Source of the DNA: Bacteroidales bacterium
Lineage (GTDB): Bacteria > Bacteroidota > Bacteroidia > Bacteroidales > F082
NCBI GenBank assembly: GCA_017427985.1
Contig: JAFRRS010000015.1
Location: forward strand, 153,676-217,675
Reading direction: 5' to 3'
Length of the DNA: 64,000 nt
Both the position numbers and the translations under genes were made by a program. The notes under the pieces were generated by a model that was given only the letters and a program-made list of their open reading frames with translations, was not told the DNA's origin and searched no databases. Of this stretch, positions 27,538-34,447 are shown one piece after another. The stretch's first letter is position 1; each line of letters starts with the position of its first letter.

Positions 27538-28749
27538 ATGAGTAGAATGGAAACTCCGGTCCTACTTCTGACCGGTTATCTCGGAAGCGGAAAAACGACT
27601 TTGGTAAACCATATCCTTTCGAACAAGAAAGGCATCAAATTCGCAGTGATTGTCAATGATATAGGCGAGGTGAACATCGATGCTGACTTAATACAGAAGG
27701 GCGGTGTCGTGGGCAAGAAAGACGAGAGTCTCGTGGCGTTGCAGAACGGATGTATCTGCTGCACCTTGAAGATGGACCTCATCGAGCAGCTCAACGACAT
27801 CATGAAGATGGGACGTTTCGACTACATCGTCATCGAGGCGAGCGGCATCTGCGAGCCTGAGCCAATAGCACGCACCATCGCCGGAATCCCGGGCATGGGC
27901 AGAGAATACACCAAACACGGCATCCCGCGCCTCGACTGCATCGTGACAGTAGTGGACGCACTCAGGATGAAAGACGAGTTCGCTTGCGGCGACAGCCTCA
28001 AAAACGAGAACATCGACGAAGACGACATCGAAAACCTCGTGATCGAACAAATCGAGTTCTGCAACATGGTTATATTAAATAAGGTGTCGGAGGTGGAGCC
28101 GAAAGAGCTGGAACGCATCAGACAAATCGTGAAGAACCTCTCCCCTGACGCCGAAATACTCGAATGCGACTACGCCAACGTCGACCTCGACAAGATTATC
28201 AATACAGGAAAATTCAATTACAACGAAGTCAGCGGTTCCGCAGGCTGGATAAAAATCATCGAAGGGAATTCCGTAGAGACGGATGAAAATCCGTCTCATG
28301 ATGATGACCATCATCATCACCATGACGACGATGAACACCATCACCACCATCATGACCACGATGAGGACGAAGGCGAGGCGGAGGAATACGGTATCGGCAC
28401 GTACGTCTACTACAACCGCAGACCGTTTGACACCTTGAAATTCAACGATTACGTTTTGAACAGCTGGCCGAAGAACATCATCCGCGCCAAGGGATTGTGC
28501 TATTTCGCCGACAACCAGGACATGTCGTACATCTTCGAGACGGCAGGAAGGCAGAAGAAACTCACCGAAGCCGGCTACTGGTTCGCCACCGCGTCGAAGG
28601 AGGAGTTACAGCAGTTCGTGGAACGCGACCCTTCAATTTTGAAAGACTGGGACGAAGAATACGGCGACAGGATGGAGAAGATAGTGTTTATCGGGCAGAA
28701 ATTGGATAAGGAGGCGACTAAGAAAGCACTTGATAATTGCTTGTTTTAA
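27538..28749 (+). CDS. CobW/COG0523-family GTPase, probable metallochaperone
   Basis: A 403-residue G3E GTPase thought to deliver metal ions to client enzymes. Walker A GYLGSGKTT (~residues 12-20), metal-site CxCC in NGCICCTLK (~63-71), Walker B IVIEASGICEP and NKxD-like LNKVSEVE. Residues ~250-285 form a His/Asp-rich metal-binding linker (HHHHH, HHHHHH runs), followed by the CobW C-terminal domain (GLCYFADN to the end). Just before the His run, SVETDENPSH is encoded by a 22-bp dispersed palindrome (28276-28297). The stop codon is followed immediately by a MITE-like element (28752-28902). Confidence 0.92.
   Translation: MSRMETPVLLLTGYLGSGKTTLVNHILSNKKGIKFAVIVNDIGEVNIDADLIQKGGVVGKKDESLVALQNGCICCTLKMDLIEQLNDIMKMGRFDYIVIEASGICEPEPIARTIAGIPGMGREYTKHGIPRLDCIVTVVDALRMKDEFACGDSLKNENIDEDDIENLVIEQIEFCNMVILNKVSEVEPKELERIRQIVKNLSPDAEILECDYANVDLDKIINTGKFNYNEVSGSAGWIKIIEGNSVETDENPSHDDDHHHHHDDDEHHHHHHDHDEDEGEAEEYGIGTYVYYNRRPFDTLKFNDYVLNSWPKNIIRAKGLCYFADNQDMSYIFETAGRQKKLTEAGYWFATASKEELQQFVERDPSILKDWDEEYGDRMEKIVFIGQKLDKEATKKALDNCLF
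28276..28297. repeat. GAGACGGAT palindrome inside the CobW-type gene
   Basis: Arms GAGACGGAT/ATCCGTCTC around GAAA, preceded by GTA. It is in frame and codes for part of the linker next to the His-rich region. Same GTAGAGACG... design as the other dispersed palindromes. Confidence 0.85.
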
Positions 28750-28751
28750 TG

Positions 28752-28902
28752 AGGTTCCTCACCCCTCCGGGGTTCGGAATGACAAATATATTGAGTTATA
28801 ATATGGCGCGGCATAACGGAACTGTATAATCATAATGAACCTACAAGCCGCGCCTCATTAATACCATAATGAATTGTCATTCCGAGCGAAGCGAGGAATC
28901 TC
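28752..28902. repeat. MITE-like element with branched terminal arms
   Basis: The 34-bp left end begins AGGTTCCTC and the right end finishes GAGGAATCT. These pair, as do CGGAATGACAA and TTGTCATTCCG next inside; the ends also carry ACCCC-TCC-GGGGT and GC-GAA-GC hairpins. The ~90-bp interior has a perfect 8-bp inverted pair GGCGCGGC (28805-28812) and GCCGCGCC (28847-28854). The left end abuts the CobW stop; the right end supplies the last ten codons of the MATE gene. A compact version sits at 33911-33979 and a half copy at 62786-62818. Confidence 0.85.
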
Positions 28903-30274
28903 GTGATTCTTTTATCGCAAACGGCAATGCCAGCAGGAACGTGCAGGCATCCGATATCGCCTGTGTCATCTCCACACCTTGAAGACCGATGAAAAGAGGC
29001 AGTATCATGATGGTGGGGATGAAGAAAACGCCCTGGCGTCCCATCGACAATATCGTGGCTATCAACGTTTTACGCGTGGTTTGATACATCATGTTGGTGA
29101 CGGTGCTCACCCCGATGAGCGGGAACGACAGGCACTGCCATCTTAATACCCTTGTGCCTATTTTTATGAGTTCGGCGTCTTCACCGCGGAAAATCTTAAT
29201 CAGGTCGGGGGCGAAGATGGCGAACGTTATTGATATTATTATCAATATTATTGTCGATAACTGCGTTGTGAAGATGTACGATTTCCGCACGCGTTCATGC
29301 AGTCCGGCGCCGTAGTTGAAGCCGCAAACGGGCTGGAACCCTTGCCCCACTCCGAGAATTATCGAGAACGCGAACATCATGATTCGCGCGACGATGGCGA
29401 AAGCGGCTATTGCACTCGCTTCAGTGCCAGGAGCAGCATAAAAAGCGGCGTATCTGTTGAGCATTATCGTGCTCACGCACACGAAGACGTGCCTGCACAA
29501 CGACGGGTTTCCGCCCTTGAAAATGTCCTTATAACTCTGCCACGAAAGCGTGAAATTTCTGAATCTTATGTGGACGTTGCCGCTTTTTTCGGTGCCGAGA
29601 AGAAGTATGAACCATCCCGCCATCTGGCTGATACAGGTTGCGAGCGAGGCACCCGTCACGCCCATGTCGAGGACGTAAATCAGCAAGGCGTCGAGAAAGA
29701 TGTTAAGCACCGCGCCAGTGGCAATACCCACCATCGCATAATGCGCGTTGCCCTGCAGTCGCAGCTGGTTGTTGAGCGTGAGCGACGACATCATGAAAGG
29801 CGTCCCGATGAGGATAAACAACATATAGTCATTGGAATACGGCACTATGTCGGGCGTGGCGCCCATCATTCGCGAAAGCGGGGTAAGGAAAAACAACCCG
29901 ACAATGGCGGCGACAGTGCCCAGTCCCATCGACGAAAGGAATCCCGTGGAAGCCATTTTCTCGGCGTCGGCGTATTTCTTCGCGCCAAGAGCGGTGGAGA
30001 TATAGTTTCCCGAGCCGTGCCCGAAGAAGAAACCGACAGCGTTGATAAACGTCATATAGGCGAACGAAACGCCCACGCCAGCCGTCGCCTCAGTGCTTAT
30101 ATGACCAACAAAAAACGCGTCGATAATGTTATACAAAGCCGTCACCATCATGGAAATGATAGTGGGGACTGCCATTTTCATAACCAGCTGATGCACAGGG
30201 CTTTCAGTCATCATAGAGTAACGCTCGCGCCTCTGCTGCTCGTCTTCTTTCTCCGATGCAATAATTTTCATCAT
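28877..30274 (-). CDS. MATE-family multidrug/Na+ efflux transporter
   Basis: A 465-residue inner-membrane antiporter with about twelve hydrophobic segments. Characteristic pieces: MAVPTIISMMVTALYNIIDAFFVG (helix 1), a repeat-related region in the second half (FAIVARIMMFAFSIILGVGQGFQPVCGFNYGAG), and SRMMGATPDIV. The last residues (ESRDSSLRSE) and the stop codon are encoded by the arm of the neighbouring repeat element, so the natural C-terminus was probably shorter. The minus-strand TAATTTTG box at 30282-30289 lies only 7 nt before the ATG. Confidence 0.93.
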   Translation of the reverse strand: MMKIIASEKEDEQQRRERYSMMTESPVHQLVMKMAVPTIISMMVTALYNIIDAFFVGHISTEATAGVGVSFAYMTFINAVGFFFGHGSGNYISTALGAKKYADAEKMASTGFLSSMGLGTVAAIVGLFFLTPLSRMMGATPDIVPYSNDYMLFILIGTPFMMSSLTLNNQLRLQGNAHYAMVGIATGAVLNIFLDALLIYVLDMGVTGASLATCISQMAGWFILLLGTEKSGNVHIRFRNFTLSWQSYKDIFKGGNPSLCRHVFVCVSTIMLNRYAAFYAAPGTEASAIAAFAIVARIMMFAFSIILGVGQGFQPVCGFNYGAGLHERVRKSYIFTTQLSTIILIIISITFAIFAPDLIKIFRGEDAELIKIGTRVLRWQCLSFPLIGVSTVTNMMYQTTRKTLIATILSMGRQGVFFIPTIMILPLFIGLQGVEMTQAISDACTFLLALPFAIKESRDSSLRSE

Positions 30275-30281
30275 TATTTTG

Positions 30282-30289
30282 CAAAATTA
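30282..30289 (-). promoter_or_regulatory. -7 promoter box for the MATE gene
   Basis: TAATTTTG on the minus strand ends 7 nt before ATG 30274, predicting an almost leaderless mRNA. Confidence 0.55.
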
Positions 30290-30300
30290 AAAAAAATTCA

Positions 30301-30308
30301 TATATTTG
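30301..30308 (+). promoter_or_regulatory. -7 promoter box for the 30333-32536 gene pair
   Basis: TATATTTG, 24 nt before ATG 30333, divergent from the MATE promoter 11 nt away. Confidence 0.65.
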
Positions 30309-30332
30309 CAACGATAATTAAATACTTGTCCC

Positions 30333-30821
30333 ATGAAAAAATTTATAATAACATTCATCGGAATAGCAGTATTATTAGCCCTTTTCATGTTTTTATTCAA
30401 AAAATACACTTATGGCGGTGCCGAGAACATAAAAACACCGACAAAGGAAGAAATCAAAGGGGCTTACAAAAACTATTCCGTTTCGGCAGTGACCACAGCC
30501 TGGAAAGAGAGCAAGGTCGCAGCCCAGAATATGCGCGACAACGAGTTCGAGCAAGCCAAGAAAAAACTACCTGAAAACCTATCGGAAGAAGAGTACATCA
30601 AACAGATTGACACGAAAAGCCTTTTCCGTTGCCGTTTAATTGTGATTTTCAACAAAAACGAGTTCCTCGAGGACAACTACAGGTTCCCGATTCAAGCGGT
30701 CATCTATGCCTTGGCGGCTCTCATTTTCTTCCTCTGTTTCTCAGGAATATTCACGAAAGCCCATCTCAAAAAAAAGATTTCGTTTGACAACTCTGGTGTA
30801 AACTTTAAAAACAATGAATAA
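30333..30821 (+). CDS. Two-helix membrane protein, function unknown
   Basis: A 162-residue protein with an N-terminal hydrophobic helix (FIITFIGIAVLLALFMFLF) and a second helix at ~128-146 (AVIYALAALIFFLCFSGIF). Between them lies a charged, mostly helical extracytoplasmic segment of about 95 residues (YTYGG to NYRF). It is followed after 2 nt by the zinc-finger membrane protein at 30824, so the two are almost certainly one operon. No family recognised. Confidence 0.75.
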   Translation: MKKFIITFIGIAVLLALFMFLFKKYTYGGAENIKTPTKEEIKGAYKNYSVSAVTTAWKESKVAAQNMRDNEFEQAKKKLPENLSEEEYIKQIDTKSLFRCRLIVIFNKNEFLEDNYRFPIQAVIYALAALIFFLCFSGIFTKAHLKKKISFDNSGVNFKNNE

Positions 30822-30823
30822 TT

Positions 30824-32536
30824 ATGGAAAAGTACGATTACAGACCAAATGTCCATACAGAATTCACTGCGGAAGAAGAAGACCGTTTCCGCAAACTTAT
30901 GAACAAATGGGCATGCAGCATTAAAGGTTACAACAGACGCAAATTCGGCGATGAGCTGAAGATTTTGGATGTTTGGGACACCCCGATTTATGTCTCGTCA
31001 TTGGATTTTCAGTGCGACATGCGCATCATCGAGCACGTATACAAGAATTACAACAACGAGATGTTGGAGCCTCGTACCGTGTTCACTGAGAACGACTTCA
31101 ACCGATGGGATGTGTGTGATGCTCCCCAACCATTTACAGACGGAGAGGCGTCATTCTGGGTTCCAGGTTCAAGACATATCGAAAAATGTGTGACCTGCAA
31201 TGGCACAAAAACCATGAAATGCCCCAGCTGTGACAATGGTCAGTTGACATGTGTCAGATGCAACGGCTATCGTAAGATTAAAAAAATAGGTTATAGGACT
31301 GTGCCGTGCAAGCATTGTAAAGGCACCGGTTACCAAATCATTAACGAAAGTTCGTTCACAAACAGTGTCACTGTGGATAAAAGTAAACCTTGTATGTATT
31401 GTCATGATGGGGAAAACCAGGAATCATACGAATACTACGACACTTGTACAAAATGTGGTGGTACTGGCACTACGGCCTGCCCTATATGCCATGGCACTGG
31501 TGGAATTACGTGCACCACATGTGAAGGAACCGGCAAACTCCTCTATTACTGGGTTGTCCGACAAAAAGCACTGGCTGCAAACAGAAAAACGTTCATCATG
31601 CCGTATATGCTGTCGGATAACGATGTGGACAAATACATGGCGGCTTACGACAGAACCGACGGAAAACTCGTGTTCAAACAATGCAACGACGGCATTTCCT
31701 ACAACAAAGACGAGTTCGACCAACAGGATTTCACTGGCGAGGCATTGCTTAAGCTTACCAAAAACCTGAAAAACACTGAGAAGACCCATATCGTTTACAA
31801 TGAGTTCTCCACCATAGAGATTGAGGCGAAAACGGTGAAATATGAACTCGACGGCAAAGAATACATGTGCGTACTCCAAGGTGAGACATGGGACATTTTC
31901 TCAGTAAAATCGCCGATCTCCGACTTCATGGACGAGATTAAAAAAGATGTGATCTCATTGTCGGAAAGAGGCAGAATCGGCAAAGCCTGGACCCTGACAA
32001 AAAGACTGCTTCAGTTCCCACAAGCCAGTGAGAACGAGCTTAACGTCAAGGAGAGACTGGAAGAATGCCTGAAAAACGCCACCGTCTTGGGCAAAAAACT
32101 GTCAATTATCATCTTTTTATTGGCGATATTCCCGATTTTTATAGTGCAATACAACAACAGCGACTACATCATCGTATCGCAATGGACCCATTGGATCGAC
32201 AATTTCCTGCATGTCACACATGCCATGGACGTACTGGTGTTCGCCGCCTTCGACGTACTGTGCATGATGTTGTTCGGACTCATCGGGACACCGTCATTCC
32301 TCTACAAACACGAGAATTTCTTCGTGCGAATGTTGTTTGGAATCCTGTTCGGACTGGCATCGCAGGCGGTTATCTACCTGATTTTCTTCGGACTGAGATG
32401 GTTCGGTATCGTATCATTGTTTGACTTCGTGTTTTACTGGCTGTTTGTCATAATTTTGTACGCGATTTTGATTATTTATCTCATCTTCAGATTTATAATA
32501 AAACTGGTAGTTGGACTATTCAAGTGGATTTTTTAA
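30824..32536 (+). CDS. Membrane protein with eight CXXC motifs of DnaJ zinc-finger type
   Basis: A 570-residue protein. Residues ~121-233 hold eight CXXC motifs, several in the DnaJ form CxxCxGxG: CVTCNGT, CPSCDNG, CVRCNG, CKHCKGTG, CMYCHDG, CTKCGGTG, CPICHGTG, CTTCEGTG. There is no J domain, so it is not a co-chaperone of the usual build. A soluble alpha/beta region follows (~235-400). The C-terminal ~135 residues carry about four hydrophobic helices (KLSIIIFLLAIFPIFIVQ, MDVLVFAAFDVLCMMLFGLIG, FGILFGLASQAVIYLIFFGL, FVFYWLFVIILYAILIIYLIF). Operon partner of the two-helix protein at 30333. Role unknown. Confidence 0.8.
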   Translation: MEKYDYRPNVHTEFTAEEEDRFRKLMNKWACSIKGYNRRKFGDELKILDVWDTPIYVSSLDFQCDMRIIEHVYKNYNNEMLEPRTVFTENDFNRWDVCDAPQPFTDGEASFWVPGSRHIEKCVTCNGTKTMKCPSCDNGQLTCVRCNGYRKIKKIGYRTVPCKHCKGTGYQIINESSFTNSVTVDKSKPCMYCHDGENQESYEYYDTCTKCGGTGTTACPICHGTGGITCTTCEGTGKLLYYWVVRQKALAANRKTFIMPYMLSDNDVDKYMAAYDRTDGKLVFKQCNDGISYNKDEFDQQDFTGEALLKLTKNLKNTEKTHIVYNEFSTIEIEAKTVKYELDGKEYMCVLQGETWDIFSVKSPISDFMDEIKKDVISLSERGRIGKAWTLTKRLLQFPQASENELNVKERLEECLKNATVLGKKLSIIIFLLAIFPIFIVQYNNSDYIIVSQWTHWIDNFLHVTHAMDVLVFAAFDVLCMMLFGLIGTPSFLYKHENFFVRMLFGILFGLASQAVIYLIFFGLRWFGIVSLFDFVFYWLFVIILYAILIIYLIFRFIIKLVVGLFKWIF

Positions 32537-32580
32537 GATTTAGCATCTCTTTTTTCCATAAGGTGTAAATAATTTTTTCG

Positions 32581-32588
32581 TATCTTTG
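32581..32588 (+). promoter_or_regulatory. -7 promoter box for ricT
   Basis: TATCTTTG. The first ATG after it is 32623; an in-frame TTG at 32605 would give six extra residues and is less likely. Confidence 0.65.
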
Positions 32589-32622
32589 CAAGTTTAAATA
32601 TATATTGGAGAATTTTGGTTTT

Positions 32623-33912
32623 ATGGAAGAAAAAGATATAAAAGAAGAAGAAATTTTTGACGAAAATATAACGGAAACCACTGAAGACGTTGACAGTCTG
32701 CTGAAATCAGCCCCGCAGAAACTCAACATGAAGGACGAGGAGATGGAGGATAACCTGGTGAACAAGCAGGACGACGGCGTGGAGTTTCAGGCGACATGGC
32801 CACTGCACGACGACATGAAGAAGACGCTCACCAACGACTTCCACCGCGGATGCCGCATCAAAGCCGACAAATACGAATTCGGATGCAACGTTTTGCGTCA
32901 CGGACAGTGCAAACTCGACAGCTTCAACTGGCTCAAAGACTACGAAAACGCCAACACCAAAGAAGGCGAGCTGATGGTTGCCGAGATACGTTTCAAGAAC
33001 GACAGAAAAGACTTTTTCAGCTACCCTTCGGAGATGAATCTCCTTGAAGGTGAATTGGTTGCGGTGGAGACCGCCATCGGGCACGACATCGGAATTGTGA
33101 CGATGGTTGGCGAACTCGTCGCGAAACAACGCAAGCGCAAGAAGAACAACACCCCTGTCGCAGAGCTGAAAAAAGTGTACCGTCGCGCGCGTATCAACGA
33201 CGTTGAGAAGTTCCTCGAAGCCATACGCCAGGAGGACCACACTCTGTACCGCAGCCGCGAGATAGCTTCAAGCCTGAAACTGGAAATGAAACTCAACGAT
33301 ATTGAGTATCAAGGCGATAGGACAAAAGCCATCTTCTATTACACCGCCGACGGCCGTGTCGACTTTCGTGAATTAATCAAGAAACTGGCTGAGGAGTTCC
33401 ATGTGCGTGTTGAGATGCGTCAGATCGGCTTCCGTCAGGAGTCGGCGAAGCTTGGCGGCATTGGCTCCTGTGGACGTGAGCTGTGCTGCGCCTCGTGGAT
33501 TACTGATTTTCAATCAGTTACGACCAACGTGGCGAGAGTGCAGCAGCTGTCGCCCAACCCGCAGAAACTCGCAGGACAGTGCGGCAAGCTGAAATGCTGC
33601 CTCAACTATGAGTACGACACCTACCTCGATGCACTCAAGGCATTCCCCGACAACCGCATCGTGCTGAAGACCAAGAAAGGCGACGGCATTTACCAGAAAA
33701 TCGACATCTTCAAAGGCTTGATGTGGTATTCGTATCCTTTCGACAGAAACAACATGATGGCAATTCCTGTCGAGAAGGTGAAAGAGATAATAGAAAACAA
33801 CAAAAAAGGCGAGCTTCCTGAGCAGTTGGAGGACTTTGCGTTCATCAAGGAACAGAAGAACAACGACTACGGCGAGGATGGCAAGCCGGCGGATTTGTCA
33901 AAACTTGAATAG
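32623..33912 (+). CDS. ricT: PSP1/YaaT (RicT)-family protein
   Basis: A 429-residue protein. After a ~65-residue acidic N-terminal tail (EEKDIKEEEIFDENITETTED) comes the PSP1 core: RGCRIKADKYEFGCNVL, YRSREIASSLKLEMKLNDIEYQGDRTKAIFYYTADGRVDFRELIKKLA, and the Cys-rich GSCGRELCCASW and CGKLKCCLNYE. The cysteines match the Fe-S/zinc-liganding set of RicT. In Firmicutes RicT partners RNase Y; in Bacteroidetes the gene is usually next to gldH and PBP1A, as here. The exact function in this phylum is not settled. Confidence 0.9.
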   Translation: MEEKDIKEEEIFDENITETTEDVDSLLKSAPQKLNMKDEEMEDNLVNKQDDGVEFQATWPLHDDMKKTLTNDFHRGCRIKADKYEFGCNVLRHGQCKLDSFNWLKDYENANTKEGELMVAEIRFKNDRKDFFSYPSEMNLLEGELVAVETAIGHDIGIVTMVGELVAKQRKRKKNNTPVAELKKVYRRARINDVEKFLEAIRQEDHTLYRSREIASSLKLEMKLNDIEYQGDRTKAIFYYTADGRVDFRELIKKLAEEFHVRVEMRQIGFRQESAKLGGIGSCGRELCCASWITDFQSVTTNVARVQQLSPNPQKLAGQCGKLKCCLNYEYDTYLDALKAFPDNRIVLKTKKGDGIYQKIDIFKGLMWYSYPFDRNNMMAIPVEKVKEIIENNKKGELPEQLEDFAFIKEQKNNDYGEDGKPADLSKLE

Positions 33913-33979
33913 GTTCCTCACCCCTTCGGGGTTCGGAATGACAACGGTTGTCATTCCGAGCACGGAGTGCGAGGAATCT
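33911..33979. repeat. Compact three-arm (cloverleaf) repeat between ricT and gldH
   Basis: Outer 9-bp stem AGGTTCCTC 33911-33919 with GAGGAATCT 33971-33979. Arm 1 is ACCCC-TTC-GGGGT (33920-33932), arm 2 is CGGAATGACAA-CGG-TTGTCATTCCG (33934-33958), and arm 3 is GCAC-GGA-GTGC (33960-33970). It begins inside the ricT stop codon TAG. Related to the larger element at 28752-28902. Confidence 0.9.
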
Positions 33980-33988
33980 CATTAAGAT

Positions 33989-34444
33989 ATGAAGAAATAT
34001 TTAGTTATAGTAATTACTCTATTGATGTTCTCCTGCAGCACCAACACGCTGTACGACGAGAGCGTTGTCATTCCTGAGGCTGAGTGGGACAACAAAAACA
34101 TCCCGTATTTTGACGTCAACGTTGAAGACAGCCTTGAGATTTACTCTTTCTATCTGAATATCAGGCACTTGGAAAACTATCGTTATTGCAACCTGTTTGT
34201 CTTCATGCACACCACCTTCCCTAATGGCAACGTCACGCACGACACCATCGAGTGCGTCTTGGCGGCTCCAGACGGCCGTTGGATGGGCAAAGGCAGCGGC
34301 ACCATGAGGTCGGCGAAGGTGATGCTGAACCCCGCCATGCGTTTCCCGTTGACGGGCAACTATCATTTTGAATTGGAACAGGCGATGCGTGAAGATGTGC
34401 TGAAAGGCATCTCCGATATTGGTATTTGTTTTGAAAAACAATAA
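33989..34444 (+). CDS. gldH: Gliding motility lipoprotein GldH
   Basis: A 151-residue lipoprotein with lipobox MFSC (Cys16). The mature sequence matches GldH: STNTLYDESVVIPEAEWDNKNIPYFDVNV, then FLYLNIR-like FYLNIRHLENYRYCNLFVF, and a C-terminal FELEQAMREDVLKGISDIGI. GldH is needed for gliding in Flavobacteria, but it is also kept in non-gliding Bacteroidales, where it may serve T9SS or envelope functions. Sits between ricT and the PBP1A gene in the usual order. The PBP gene starts 3 nt after its stop. Confidence 0.92.
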   Translation: MKKYLVIVITLLMFSCSTNTLYDESVVIPEAEWDNKNIPYFDVNVEDSLEIYSFYLNIRHLENYRYCNLFVFMHTTFPNGNVTHDTIECVLAAPDGRWMGKGSGTMRSAKVMLNPAMRFPLTGNYHFELEQAMREDVLKGISDIGICFEKQ

Positions 34445-34447
34445 GTT

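Noticed and set aside
28310..28365. His run in the CobW-type protein as an artificial tag
   Set aside because: His-rich, Asp-rich linkers of this kind are normal in COG0523 metallochaperones and the run is interspersed with acidic residues.
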